Shown: positions 1 to 9,444, counted from the stretch's first letter. The stretch is DNA of 64,000 bases from JALYYC01 sp963795805 (GCA_963795805.1 CAWCIV010000004.1:248001-312000); one strand, 5' to 3'. The notes: generated by a model not told the origin, from the sequence alone. Made by a program: numbers and translations.

Positions 1-215
1 AACACCAGGGTTCGAGATAGTCCCTCGACGACCGCGCCACCCTTGACCTGCGCCGCCTGCCGGTAGGCCTCACAGGCGATCCCGGTCGCCTCATCCAGAT
101 CATCGATCAAGCGGGCGACGTAGTTGACGAGCAGGGGGAATTCCGAATAGAAGTCACGCTCAACGGACCCGGTCCGCGCGTGCATGCTGGGAGCCTCGAC
201 GTGTACTTGATCCAT
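1..215 (-). CDS. Partial protein resembling sigma-70 region 2 (3' end outside window)
   Basis: The first 71 residues of a minus-strand gene are visible, from an ATG at 213-215 to the window edge. The stretch from about residue 21 to 55 (FYSEFPLLVNYVARL, then DDLDEATGIACEAYRQA) has the helical spacing of sigma-70 region 2, where an acidic DxDEA element precedes a QEAF-like helix. That would make it an ECF-type sigma factor or a relative, but the core is weakly conserved and region 4 lies outside the window. No strong ribosome binding site precedes the ATG. It is probably not in an operon with nnrE, because 51 bases separate them. The assignment is tentative. Confidence 0.4.
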   Translation of the reverse strand, partial: MDQVHVEAPSMHARTGSVERDFYSEFPLLVNYVARLIDDLDEATGIACEAYRQAAQVKGGAVVEGLSRTLV

Positions 216-266
216 TAGTGAGACGTGGGGCGGATGCCTGCAGTCTAGTCACGCGGCCTGTTCCCG

Positions 267-1004
267 TCAACCTGGCGTTCCCCTCGACCGGACGAGTTCG
301 AGCAGGCTTCCCTCGCGGTAGACGGCGGCGACCGCGGCCTGATCCCGGCCAAACAGCGCGGCGGGCAGGCCGATATCGGCCAGGAATACCCGGCCGGAGG
401 AATGGGTCGCGGCCAGCGCTGGTTTTGGCAGCCCAAGCGTCACGGTCGACTCCGCCTGAACCGCGGTGGCATCGCCAGCGCCGGTCTCGGAGTCGAGGCC
501 GGAGGGCAGATCGATCGCGACGACCGGCGCCTCAGCGCGATTGATCGAGCTGACCAGGGCGGAAGCCGGCCCGCGAAGGGGAAGCCGGACCCCGGTCCCC
601 AGCAGCCCATCGACGACCAGGTCGGCGGAAAGATCGAGCGAGCCCGTTGTGGAATGGCATTCGATGCCCAGGGCGCGGAGTGTTCGGCCGTGCGCCGCCG
701 CCAGGCTCGCCGGATCACGTGCCTCGACGATCCAGGCGATCACCTCGGCGCCCAGGTGCGCGAGAAAACGCGCCGCCACGAGCGCATCCCCTCCGTTGTT
801 CCCCGCGCCAGCCACCACGGCGATCCGCCGGCCTGCGACTCCGCCGCCGCGGGCAGCCAAAAAGCGCGCCACCTGGAAGCCGGCCACTTCCATCAACTGG
901 CGCGGCTCGATCCCGAATCGCCGCTGTGCCTCCGCGTCGACCCGACGCATGAGGGTGGCCGACGCGACGGGCACGCCGGAAAAGTCGATCGCCGGCCAGG
1001 TCAC
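267..1004 (-). CDS. nnrE: NAD(P)H-hydrate epimerase (YjeF N-terminal domain only)
   Basis: This 245-residue protein epimerises damaged, hydrated NAD(P)H (NAD(P)HX) so that a dehydratase can repair it. It matches the stand-alone YjeF_N fold: MRRVDAEAQRRFGI near residue 19, LMEVAGFQVARFL (about 38-50), the nucleotide loop VVAGAGNNGGDALVAAR (about 63-79), VDGLLGTGV (about 131-139) and the AIDLPSGLDS strand (about 163-172). The partner dehydratase domain (NnrD), often fused at the C-terminus, is absent, so the dehydratase must be encoded elsewhere. The start is GTG at 1002-1004, overlapping the stop of the upstream SAM hydrolase gene by four bases, so the two are translationally coupled on the minus strand. 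Confidence 0.9.
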   Translation of the reverse strand: MTWPAIDFSGVPVASATLMRRVDAEAQRRFGIEPRQLMEVAGFQVARFLAARGGGVAGRRIAVVAGAGNNGGDALVAARFLAHLGAEVIAWIVEARDPASLAAAHGRTLRALGIECHSTTGSLDLSADLVVDGLLGTGVRLPLRGPASALVSSINRAEAPVVAIDLPSGLDSETGAGDATAVQAESTVTLGLPKPALAATHSSGRVFLADIGLPAALFGRDQAAVAAVYREGSLLELVRSRGTPG

Positions 1005-1753
1005 GCGACCAGCAGGGTCTCGCCGGGGGCGGTATGGAGACGCTGGGCGGCCGAGCTTTCCCGCAGGGCGAATTCGATCCGCCCGCTGCTGCCGACCAGG
1101 GCGACCATCTCGCCGGGCTGCGCCTCGTCGTAGGTTTCAACCGTCCGCACCCGCGTCCCGTTGACCGCGGTGAGCCGTGCCAGCGCGCGAAGCGGCAGGT
1201 TGCTGATCACATTGCCGAAGTGGTCACAGTGCAACACCTGGGCCCGCCATGCCTCGCCGACCTTCCTGGCCCAGGCGTCCTCGAGGCGAATCGGCGACAT
1301 CGTCGACGCGGTCCCCAGTACCTCGAGCGCCTGGCCGGCGGCGATCCGCGCGGCGCTGGGCCCGAAGACGTCCCGACCATGGAACGTGGGCGCGGCCTCT
1401 GGCGGAACGCGGAGCTCGACCAGCTCGCTGACCGGCTCGCTCAGGAAGGTGAAGAGGCCGTTGTCGGGGCCCACCATCAAATGGTCGCCGGCACGGAATG
1501 CGATCGCACGCCGAGGGCCGCCCACCCCCGGATCGACGACGGCCACATGGACGGTTCCCACGGGAAAGCTGCGCCAGGCGCTGTCGAGGAGAAAGGCACC
1601 CTGCAGCACGGCGAAGGGCCGCACGCCATGCGTCAAGTCGACGATCGTGGCGCGCGGATGGATCTGGAGGATCGCTCCCTTCATCGCCCCGACGTAGGCG
1701 TCGTCCACGCCGAAATCGGTCAGCAGGGTGATGATGCCGCTCGGCGGTGTCAT
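1001..1753 (-). CDS. SAM hydrolase / SAM hydroxide adenosyltransferase (DUF62 family)
   Basis: A 250-residue member of the DUF62 (SAM_HAT) family, which splits S-adenosylmethionine with water to adenosine and methionine; halogenating relatives include the fluorinases. Family signatures are present: ITLLTDFGVDDAYVGAMKG at residues 8-26, VDLTHGV (38-44), VVDPGVGG (about 72-79), GPDNGLFTFL (about 95-104) and the C-terminal domain with DHFGNVISNL (about 177-186). The active-site DxxVG and DPGVGG elements support the hydrolase rather than the halogenase role, which is inference. It starts at ATG 1751-1753 and overlaps nnrE by four bases. An intrinsic terminator separates it from groL upstream, so the pair has its own promoter. 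Confidence 0.9.
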   Translation of the reverse strand: MTPPSGIITLLTDFGVDDAYVGAMKGAILQIHPRATIVDLTHGVRPFAVLQGAFLLDSAWRSFPVGTVHVAVVDPGVGGPRRAIAFRAGDHLMVGPDNGLFTFLSEPVSELVELRVPPEAAPTFHGRDVFGPSAARIAAGQALEVLGTASTMSPIRLEDAWARKVGEAWRAQVLHCDHFGNVISNLPLRALARLTAVNGTRVRTVETYDEAQPGEMVALVGSSGRIEFALRESSAAQRLHTAPGETLLVA

Positions 1754-1782
1754 GTCGCCATGCTAGTGGCCCGCAGAAAAGA

Positions 1783-1810
1783 AAAGAGCCGCCCGGCGGG
1801 GCGGCTCTTT
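1783..1810 (-). terminator. Intrinsic terminator of groL
   Basis: Perfect 11-bp inverted repeat AAAGAGCCGCC / GGCGGCTCTTT with a 6-base loop. Read on the minus strand it lies 15 bases past the groL stop and is followed by a T-rich run (TTTTCTTTTC), so it is a textbook Rho-independent terminator for groL. It also isolates the SAM hydrolase-nnrE pair from heat-shock read-through. Confidence 0.9.
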
Positions 1811-1824
1811 CCACGGCGTCCGGT

Positions 1825-3441
<1,617 letters not shown>

Positions 3442-3514
3442 TGATCGTCCTCCTTCGAGTTCAGTAATTTGGTACAGCCGTGGTCTGCCAGGGTAGCCGG
3501 CAAGCCTCCGTATT

Positions 3515-3541
3515 TTAGCACTCCCGGCCATAGAGTGCTAG
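3515..3541 (-). promoter_or_regulatory. CIRCE operator (HrcA site) upstream of groL
   Basis: TTAGCACTC, nine bases, GAGTGCTAG: this matches the CIRCE consensus (TTAGCACTC-N9-GAGTGCTAA) at 17 of 18 arm positions. It sits 74 bases upstream of the groL start, the usual place for repression by the heat-sensitive repressor HrcA. It also lies about 85 bases upstream of the divergent metalloprotease gene and could affect both. No hrcA is visible in the window. Confidence 0.95.
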
Positions 3542-3624
3542 CAATCGGCCTGGTCGAGCGCCAATTCAGGAATGCCCGATTAGAATGGACATCCGGCGGG
3601 CCACCGCGGCCTCCCAAGCACCAT

Positions 3625-4749
3625 ATGCCCTATTCCCAAGGTCCCCGTCGAAGCCCCGGCCGCGCCCTGGCCTGGGGGGTGGCGCTCGGCGTGGGCGCCG
3701 TGATGCTGCGCGAGCTTGTCCGCCCGAGGGAGCAAACCACCGAGCTGATCGACTGGGCCAGGGTGGAGGAGGTGGCCCTTGGGCGCTGTGGCGAGAACGA
3801 GGAGATCGCCATCGACCGCAGCGTGGCGGACGCCTACAGCGCGATTGCCGCTGAGCTCGAGCCGATGCTGACGGCGGCGCTCGGGACCGGCACGGCGGTG
3901 GCGGGCAGCCGGGTCTATCCCGGTCTCACCGCGGTCGGCCGGCGGCAATGGGTTCGCTTCAACATCCGGATCTTCCGGCAGATGTTCGCCCCGCTCGAAC
4001 GGCTCCAGCGGATGATCCCTGGTTCGGTGATGGTCAGCCTCGGCTCCCGCAGCATCAGCCGCTACCTCGGGTTGATGCTGGGACTCCTGAGCCGACGGGT
4101 GCTCGGCCAGTACGACCCGGCCCTGCTCGGCCACGAACCCGTCGAGACGAATTCCCTGATCCTGGTCGAGCCCAACGTGCAGGCGTGGGCGAACAAGGAC
4201 AGTCTCCCCGTCGACGAGCTGCGTCGCTGGCTCGCGATGCATGAGATGACGCATGCCTGGGAGTTCCGGGCCCATCCCTGGCTCCAGAGCTATCTCGAGG
4301 GCCTGCTCGGCCAGGTGCTGATCGGCAACCTCGGCGATGGCCGCCGACCCAGCGCGCTCGAGCTGATCCGGACCCTGACCTTTGGCGTCGGCCAGCAATG
4401 GAAGGCGATCAACAAGATGCAAGCCGCCATGAGTCTGCTCGAGGGCTACAGCAACCTGGTCATGAATGACATCGGCCGCCGCCAGTTGCCCCACTTCGCC
4501 CTGCTCGAAGGCGCCTACCGCCGCCGCCAGGAACAACGGACCCCACTGGAGCGTGCTTTCCTCCGCCTGACCGGGATGGAGATGAAGATGCGCCAGTACG
4601 TCCAGGGCGAGCGCTTCTGCCGCGAGGTCCAGGAAACGGGGGGCAAGGAGTTGTTGAGCCGAGTCTGGGAGGGCGAGGCGATGCTCCCCACCCTCAACGA
4701 GGTCCAGCACCCGCAACTCTGGGTGGAGCGAGTCCAGGGCAGACGGTGA
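3625..4749 (+). CDS. Zinc-dependent metalloprotease, F420-biosynthesis-associated family (DUF2342 type)
   Basis: About 374 residues from ATG 3625. The zincin motif HEMTHAWEF puts His206, Glu207 and His210 at the metal site. The surrounding layout (ETNSLILVEPN before the motif, LEGYSNLVMNDIG after it, and the final FCREVQETGGKELLSRVWEGEAMLPTLNEVQHPQLWVERV block, listed here only as landmarks at about residues 330-372) is typical of the zincin family often annotated as coenzyme F420 biosynthesis-associated, common in Actinobacteria and Chloroflexota. The substrate is unknown. A hydrophobic stretch at about residues 15-27 (LAWGVALGVGAVML) may anchor it. The frame is open upstream to 3469 through the CIRCE, but conserved sequence begins near 3625; no clear Shine-Dalgarno is visible. 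It overlaps the next gene by four bases. Confidence 0.85.
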   Translation: MPYSQGPRRSPGRALAWGVALGVGAVMLRELVRPREQTTELIDWARVEEVALGRCGENEEIAIDRSVADAYSAIAAELEPMLTAALGTGTAVAGSRVYPGLTAVGRRQWVRFNIRIFRQMFAPLERLQRMIPGSVMVSLGSRSISRYLGLMLGLLSRRVLGQYDPALLGHEPVETNSLILVEPNVQAWANKDSLPVDELRRWLAMHEMTHAWEFRAHPWLQSYLEGLLGQVLIGNLGDGRRPSALELIRTLTFGVGQQWKAINKMQAAMSLLEGYSNLVMNDIGRRQLPHFALLEGAYRRRQEQRTPLERAFLRLTGMEMKMRQYVQGERFCREVQETGGKELLSRVWEGEAMLPTLNEVQHPQLWVERVQGRR

Positions 4750-5594
4750 AACGAGCCGCGCTCGTGCTGGCGTCCATCACGCTGCTGAGCGCCTGCTCCG
4801 GCCCGTCGACCGCGGTCCAGTCCACGAGTAGCCTGGCGGCGGTGGCGGTGGCGTCTGAGCTTGTCGTTGGCGATCAGCGCGTTCCGATCGGCATCCTCGA
4901 TCACAACACCCCCATCACGGACGCGACCGTGCATGTTCGGTCCTTCTATCTGGGATCCGGGAGCGCGGTCCTCAAGGGCGACTCGGCTGCTCCCTTCAAG
5001 GGCGAGGGCCTTCAGGGCGCCGGGATCTACGCAGGCCGTCTTACGTTCGACCAACCGGGAAACTGGCGCCTCGACGTGACGGCCACCCGGCCGAACGGCG
5101 ACCACGCCGTCATGCAGGTCCCCATCACCGTCCTCGCCAAACCGGTCGTGCCCGGTGTCGGCCAGCCGGCGCCGGCGAGCAACAGCCCGACCGCGGCCAC
5201 CGTCTCCGATGTCAGCCTGATCGACACCGGCTCGCCACCCGATGACATGCACCAGATCTCGATTGCCCAGGCGATCGCCGATCACAAACCCACGCTGGTG
5301 GTGTTTGCCTCGCCGGCTTACTGTACGAGCGCGACCTGCGGGCCCGAGGTCAAAGCCGTGCAAACGCTGGAGCCTGCCTACCGCGACAAGCTCGCCTTCA
5401 TCCATATCGAGATCTACACCAACTACAAACCTGATCCAGCCAAGCGCCAGGTCGCTCCGACGGTCGTGCAGTGGAGACTCCAGAGCGAGCCCTGGATCTT
5501 CCTGATCGACTCGACCGGAACCATCCGCGCCCGGTTCGAAGGAGCGACCGGAGCCGATGAAATCAAGGCCGCCATCGATCAGCTCCTCAAGTAG
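4746..5594 (+). CDS. Lipoprotein with C-terminal thioredoxin-like domain
   Basis: A 282-residue exported lipoprotein. The signal peptide ends in a lipobox LLSAC, with Cys17 predicted to be lipidated. Residues about 35-135 look like an Ig-like beta domain (LVVGDQRVPIGILD, then ITDATVHVRSFYL and AGIYAGRLTFDQPGNWRLDV), as in copper or bacterial Ig domains. Residues about 165-282 resemble a thioredoxin fold: PTLVVFASPAYCTSATCGPEV, then a TVVQWRLQSEPWIFLIDSTG segment and a terminal helix. The motif is CTSATCGPE, that is CxxxxC rather than CxxC, so ordinary disulfide oxidoreductase activity is not assured; it may bind metal or act like a SCO protein. Start GTG 4746 overlaps the metalloprotease stop, so the two are cotranscribed. 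Confidence 0.8.
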   Translation: MKRAALVLASITLLSACSGPSTAVQSTSSLAAVAVASELVVGDQRVPIGILDHNTPITDATVHVRSFYLGSGSAVLKGDSAAPFKGEGLQGAGIYAGRLTFDQPGNWRLDVTATRPNGDHAVMQVPITVLAKPVVPGVGQPAPASNSPTAATVSDVSLIDTGSPPDDMHQISIAQAIADHKPTLVVFASPAYCTSATCGPEVKAVQTLEPAYRDKLAFIHIEIYTNYKPDPAKRQVAPTVVQWRLQSEPWIFLIDSTGTIRARFEGATGADEIKAAIDQLLK

Positions 5595-5681
5595 CCCGTT
5601 TACATTTTCTAACAGGGCCGCGGCGGGACTGTTTCCTGCAATCGGGCGGGCCGATGGTACGGTCCGTTGGAGATGGCTGAC

Positions 5682-5849
5682 ATGATGTTCGACCTCGTCT
5701 GCCGCCACTGTGGCCGCCGGGAAACGCGCCGCTGGGAGAGCCGGGAGAGCGTGGCGGTCACGAACTGCCGGATGTGCAAGTTGGGGATGTCGGTCGTGGG
5801 GATCGCCTTCTTCGCGCCGGCGGCGGCGGTCCAGCAGCAAGCCGCCTAG
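5682..5849 (+). CDS. Small zinc-ribbon-like protein
   Basis: A 55-residue protein from ATG 5682, chosen because GGAG lies nine bases upstream; ATG 5673 or 5685 are alternatives. It contains two cysteine pairs, CRHCGRRE and NCRMCKLG, spaced like a zinc ribbon, followed by a hydrophobic Ala-rich tail (VVGIAFFAPAAAV). No family is recognised. Its stop overlaps the stop of the convergent biotinyl-domain gene by four bases. The Cys spacing and ribosome binding site support a real gene, but function cannot be stated. Confidence 0.6.
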   Translation: MMFDLVCRHCGRRETRRWESRESVAVTNCRMCKLGMSVVGIAFFAPAAAVQQQAA

Positions 5850-6061
5850 GGCGACTCCAGCTCAGCGATGAGCTGACCCTCCTGGACCGTGTCCCCTTCG
5901 CGGACGTGGAGCCGCGTGACCGCACCCGCCCTAGGGGCGGTCACGGGAATCTCCATCTTCATCGATTCCAGGATGACGAGGGTCTCGTCGGCCGCGACCC
6001 GCTGGCCATCGTTGACCAGGACCTTCCAGACGTTGCCGGCCAGCTCGGCCTTGATCTGCAC
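5846..6061 (-). CDS. Stand-alone biotin/lipoyl attachment domain protein (BCCP-like)
   Basis: 71 residues that form just one biotinyl/lipoyl hammerhead domain. The motif LESMKMEIPV puts the modifiable lysine at residue 35 between two methionines, as in biotin carboxyl carriers, and the second half VREGDTVQEGQLIAELE is the usual mirror beta strand. It would carry CO2 for a biotin-dependent carboxylase, or may be an orphan carrier. A two-subunit pyruvate carboxylase with its own biotin domain is encoded 17 kb away, so this copy probably serves another acyl-CoA carboxylase. The start is ATG 6059-6061. Confidence 0.85.
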   Translation of the reverse strand: MQIKAELAGNVWKVLVNDGQRVAADETLVILESMKMEIPVTAPRAGAVTRLHVREGDTVQEGQLIAELESP

Positions 6062-6123
6062 CTGAGAAACCTACCACGGGGCAATGTGTCGAACTGCACC
6101 GGCTCGGGTAAGATGGCGACGGT

Positions 6124-6432
6124 TTGCGAAAGAAACGTAGCTATCCCAAGAAACGAGGCGGCCCAACCACGCCACGGCCCGGCATCGACACCCTCGAGCA
6201 GAAGGAAACCCCTGAAGGCAAAGAGGAAACGATCGAGATGGATGCCGAGGTGGTGGAGCCGCTGCCGAACGCCATGTTCAAGGTCAAGCTCCAGACCGGC
6301 CAGACGATCCTTGCCTACACCTCGGGCAAGATGCGCAAGTTCTACATCCGGATTCTGATCGGCGACCGCGTGCGCGTCGACCTGTCCCCTTACGACCTGA
6401 CGCGCGGCCGGATCATCTTCCGGTACAAGTAG
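6124..6432 (+). CDS. infA: Translation initiation factor IF-1 with N-terminal extension
   Basis: IF-1 binds the ribosomal A site during initiation. The S1-like OB fold is complete: IEMDAEVVEPLPNAMFKVKL, then GKMRKFYIRIL and GDRVRVDLSPYDLTRGRIIFRYK (landmarks at about residues 37-102). The frame is open from TTG 6124, giving 102 residues. The first about 35 are a basic then acidic, low-complexity extension (RKKRSYPKKRGGPTTPRPG) not found in ordinary 72-residue IF-1. There is no in-frame ATG before ATG 6238, which would start inside the conserved domain and lose the typical ExxIE lead-in, so the TTG start with an extension is preferred, though not proven. A stop codon at 6109-6111 bounds the frame upstream. 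Confidence 0.92.
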   Translation: MRKKRSYPKKRGGPTTPRPGIDTLEQKETPEGKEETIEMDAEVVEPLPNAMFKVKLQTGQTILAYTSGKMRKFYIRILIGDRVRVDLSPYDLTRGRIIFRYK

Positions 6433-6444
6433 TTCCCGGCGGCG

Positions 6445-6939
6445 ATGTCGCCCATCGTCTTGCTCTACGCGGCGATCCTCATCGTCGCGGCCGTCGGTCT
6501 CCTCGGCGCCTACCGGGTCCTGGGGACGCCTTCGCGACTCAGGCCCCCGGATTACGCGACCGTGCTTGCGGACGTGGTGCGCAGCGTGACGCGGTCGGCG
6601 CGCCGCCTGCGTGAGGCGCTCGACGGTGCAGGGGACCCGTCGTCACTGGAGGAGGTGGCGGCCGAGAGCCGGAAGATCTTCCAGACCGCCTATTACCAGA
6701 CGCTGCGGCTACGCCCCTCGGTCGGGACCGACCCGGGTGTGTCGGTTCGGTCGGTGCTGGGGCAGGCCTGCGAAGCCTACGACTGGGCCAGCCGGATGAT
6801 CGGAAGCTCGAGTGCAACCAATCCGGCGATCCTCGACGCCGCGCGGCGGCTGCTGGACGCCGGCGATCAGCAGCTCAATCGTGCCGACCGGGAACTGGCG
6901 GCGCTGGCGCCGGCTTCGACCGAAAAAACCGCACCGTAG
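6445..6939 (+). CDS. Hypothetical protein with one N-terminal membrane helix
   Basis: 164 residues. Residues about 4-24 (IVLLYAAILIVAAVGLLGAYR) form a single transmembrane segment with the rest predicted cytoplasmic and largely helical: SVTRSARRLREALDG, EEVAAESRKIFQTAYYQTL and ILDAARRLLDAGDQQLNRADREL. It lies 12 bases after infA and may be cotranscribed with it. Its last 65 bases overlap, tail to tail, the end of the convergent epimerase gene. I do not recognise the family; the helical pattern hints at a structural or scaffolding role, which is only a guess. Confidence 0.7.
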   Translation: MSPIVLLYAAILIVAAVGLLGAYRVLGTPSRLRPPDYATVLADVVRSVTRSARRLREALDGAGDPSSLEEVAAESRKIFQTAYYQTLRLRPSVGTDPGVSVRSVLGQACEAYDWASRMIGSSSATNPAILDAARRLLDAGDQQLNRADRELAALAPASTEKTAP

Positions 6940-7828
6940 CCTCGAGGCCTTCGTCGAGCGGTGTCGCGGGCTTCCAGCCGAGGGCGGCTTCGAGCTTGCG
7001 CGCATCGACCACGGACCGTCGCTGCTCGCCAGCGAGGCCAGGCCCGTGCTGCTCAGGTTGCTCGCTGCCGGTCAGTCGCTTGAGGATGGTGAAGATCGTG
7101 TTGATGTCGGTCTCCTTGCCGGTGCCCACGTTGAAGGACCCGATCACCGACGATTGCAGCGCCCGCGCATTGGCCTCCGCGATGTCTCCGACAAAGATGA
7201 AGTCCCGGGTCTGCCGGCCGTCGCCGGTGATCCGCGCCGGCTCGTTGGCCAGCAGGCGGCGGGTGAAGATGGCCACCACCCCGGCTTCGCCGTGCGGATC
7301 CTGGCGCGGACCGTAGACGTTGGCGTAGCGGAGCGCCACGTAGGGCAGGCCATGGACAGCATGGAAGGTCCGCAGGTACACCTCGCCGGCCAGCTTCGAA
7401 GCCCCGTACGGCGAGACCGGTAGCGTGGGGGAGTCCTCGGGCGTCGGGATCACGGTGGCGTCGCCGTAGAGCGCGCCCCCGGTGGAGGCGAAGAGGAAGC
7501 GCCGGACCTTATGCCTGACGCTGGCCTGGAGGAGCGCGGCGATCCCCAGGACGTTCACCCGGGCGTCGAAGACTGGGTCGTCGACCGATCGCCGCACGCT
7601 CGCCTGGGCGGCCTGATGGACCACCGCGTCGGGCTGCTCGATTCGAAAGAGCTCGTCGAGCCATGGCGAGCCGAGGTCCATCTGGTAGAAGCGGGCTTTT
7701 GGATGGACGTGTTCGATGTGCCCGGTCGAGAGATCATCGAGGATGACCAGGTCGTGGCCGTCTGCCGCCAGGCGGTCGGCGATGTGCGACCCGATGAAGC
7801 CGGCACCACCGGTGATCAGTACTTTCAT
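6875..7828 (-). CDS. NAD-dependent sugar epimerase/dehydratase (UDP-glucose 4-epimerase-like)
   Basis: 317 residues of an extended short-chain dehydrogenase. The Rossmann signature is MKVLITGGAGFIGSHIADRL; Asp about 31 in VILDDLSTG favours NAD. The catalytic YxxxK is SPYGASKLAGE (about 145-155), preceded by the Ser/Thr-containing ASTGGALYGD, and RYANVYGPRQDP follows. These place it in the GalE/WbpP-like group acting on UDP- or TDP-sugars; the exact sugar cannot be read. Start ATG 7826-7828 overlaps the stop of the upstream flippase-like gene by four bases. The pairing suggests a role in glycolipid or cell-surface polysaccharide synthesis (inference). Confidence 0.88.
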   Translation of the reverse strand: MKVLITGGAGFIGSHIADRLAADGHDLVILDDLSTGHIEHVHPKARFYQMDLGSPWLDELFRIEQPDAVVHQAAQASVRRSVDDPVFDARVNVLGIAALLQASVRHKVRRFLFASTGGALYGDATVIPTPEDSPTLPVSPYGASKLAGEVYLRTFHAVHGLPYVALRYANVYGPRQDPHGEAGVVAIFTRRLLANEPARITGDGRQTRDFIFVGDIAEANARALQSSVIGSFNVGTGKETDINTIFTILKRLTGSEQPEQHGPGLAGEQRRSVVDARKLEAALGWKPATPLDEGLEATVRFFRSKPAPAPPVPGRHD

Positions 7829-8835
7829 CGGCGATGGCTGAGCAAGAAGGTGACGAAGCCGACCGCGATCAGGCTCCAGTAACTGATGATGCGGTCCAGG
7901 ATCGCCACCGACAGCGCCTGTGAGGGCGTCAGGTGGAAAAAGATCAGCACGGTGATGATGCCGCCTTCGACCAGCACGAGCCCGCCGGGGAGCGCCGGGA
8001 TCGTGGTCAGCAGCGACGCGACCAGGGCAATGAAGACGATCTGCGCGATGCTGAGCGACAGGTGCAGGGGGAAAGCCTGAACGACCAGGAACAGGCGGGC
8101 GGACTCCGCCATCCAAACCAGCACCGTCAGGCCGAGGAGCAACGGGACGTGGCCGTGAAAGGCGCTCAGCAACCCATGGCGAAAGCGCGCCGCGCGCTCA
8201 CGGAAGCGTTCGGGCACCAGGCTGCCAAGCTGCCGGTGACTGAACCGCAGGACGAGTAAGGCGAGGATCAGGCCCACCGCAATCGCGAGGCCCACGACCA
8301 GCGCGGGGACGAATCGAGACGGGATGCTCGACCTGAAGCTGACCAGCCCGCTGAGCACGAGCAGGCTCATCAGGACGAGAAAGTCCAGCGCCCGCTCACT
8401 GAAAATGGTCCCGAGTCCCTTGGAACCGGAGACCTCGGTCTGCTGGCGGAGTAGATAGGCCCGGTAGAAGTCGCCCATCTTCGCCGGCAGGACGCAGTTT
8501 GCAAACCAGGCCAGGATGATGATGTGAAAGAGTTCGCCGAAGCGGTTGGACTCGCCGGTGTTGCGAAGGAGGATCTCCCAGCGGATGGTCCGCACCACAA
8601 ACGACAGGTAGAAGGCAACGAAGGCCAGCGCGTAGAGCAGCAGGTTGACCTGGGCGATGGCGCGTAGGCTCGCGCCGTAGTCGAGCTGGACATGGGTCAG
8701 GACGACGAAGAGGACGACCGCCAGGATGAGAAACGAGATCAGGGTGCGCGGATCCAGGAAGCGGTCGCGCAGGGCGGACCGGGGCGGGCCCGCCAACGGC
8801 GGTATGGCGGCGGGCTCCATCTCAGACTTCAACAT
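7825..8835 (-). CDS. Flippase-like integral membrane protein (lysylphosphatidylglycerol synthase TM family)
   Basis: 336 residues with about eight membrane helices, for example LISFLILAVVLFVVLTHV, LLLYALAFVAFYLSFVVRTI, FVPALVVGLAIAVGLILALLVL and the last helix YWSLIAVGFVTFLLS. Features of the LPG_synthase_TM / UPF0104 group are present: RTIRWEILLRN (about 83-93), ANCVLPAKMGDFYRAYLLR (about 111-129) and the PALPGGLVLVEGGI loop (about 284-297). Members act in lipid or lipid-linked sugar translocation and do not need the synthase domain; which lipid is moved here is unknown. It is coupled to the downstream epimerase, consistent with surface glycoconjugate synthesis. Confidence 0.85.
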   Translation of the reverse strand: MLKSEMEPAAIPPLAGPPRSALRDRFLDPRTLISFLILAVVLFVVLTHVQLDYGASLRAIAQVNLLLYALAFVAFYLSFVVRTIRWEILLRNTGESNRFGELFHIIILAWFANCVLPAKMGDFYRAYLLRQQTEVSGSKGLGTIFSERALDFLVLMSLLVLSGLVSFRSSIPSRFVPALVVGLAIAVGLILALLVLRFSHRQLGSLVPERFRERAARFRHGLLSAFHGHVPLLLGLTVLVWMAESARLFLVVQAFPLHLSLSIAQIVFIALVASLLTTIPALPGGLVLVEGGIITVLIFFHLTPSQALSVAILDRIISYWSLIAVGFVTFLLSHRR

Positions 8836-8872
8836 ACCAATCTATGTACGGGACGGCGATCGGCAGCGTACC

Positions 8873-9424
8873 TCAGTCGGCGATCTTGCGGCGTCGAAGG
8901 ATCCGTTCGAGTAACGGCATTGGGCGGCGTGGCTTGCCGGTGGCGCCATATTGACGCCGAACCTGTTCTTTCTCACGCTCTTCGAGCACGCGAGGGACCC
9001 AGTCCGACTCCAGCATTGGGGATTCGCCGCCCTCCCAGGTCTTGAGAAAAAAGATGCCCTTCAGCGCGGTGAAGGGGATGGCGAGGTCTTTTTCCTCGCT
9101 CTGGTCCGGGGAGATCAGTGAGAGCGTGACCCCATACCGGGCCGGGTGCATCTCGCGCATGCTGTAGCCACGAAGCACCTCGTGGTCGACGAAGTGGATC
9201 GCGATCCGCTGGTACCGGGCGATGTCGACGGCGTCGCTGGGCGCCCGGGAGTCGAGGAGGACGTACTTGAGGCTGCTCAGCGGGACAAAGGCGCCCCGGT
9301 TGTTGGTGCCCACGTTGTTGATCCGGGTCTCGACGACCGGCGAGTCCAACTCCCGCCTGGTCAGTTCACCGTGCAGGGTCTCACCGTCGAGGAAGCAGTA
9401 GATGGCATCCGCCACTGCCCGCAT
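8873..9424 (-). CDS. Hypothetical beta-rich protein, DUF6982-like
   Basis: 183 residues, soluble, with no signal peptide. It begins DAIYCFLDGETLHGELTRREL and has repeated beta-strand pattern with a motif IPFTALKGIFFLKTWEGG (about 116-133). That pattern, a cytoplasmic beta domain where a sugar- or lipid-independent ligand site precedes a FFLKxWEG strand, is reminiscent of DUF6982/PilZ-like proteins; I am not certain of this. The C-terminus is strongly basic (LLERILRRRKIAD). It lies 37 bases upstream of the flippase gene, so it may be the first gene of that minus-strand operon. Confidence 0.65.
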   Translation of the reverse strand: MRAVADAIYCFLDGETLHGELTRRELDSPVVETRINNVGTNNRGAFVPLSSLKYVLLDSRAPSDAVDIARYQRIAIHFVDHEVLRGYSMREMHPARYGVTLSLISPDQSEEKDLAIPFTALKGIFFLKTWEGGESPMLESDWVPRVLEEREKEQVRRQYGATGKPRRPMPLLERILRRRKIAD

Positions 9425-9444
9425 TGTAGACGTCAGCCGGGAGG

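Noticed and set aside
402..1133. Plus-strand frames opposite nnrE and the SAM hydrolase
   Set aside because: Arg/Pro-rich composition typical of antisense frames in GC-rich DNA; the minus-strand genes have clear family motifs.
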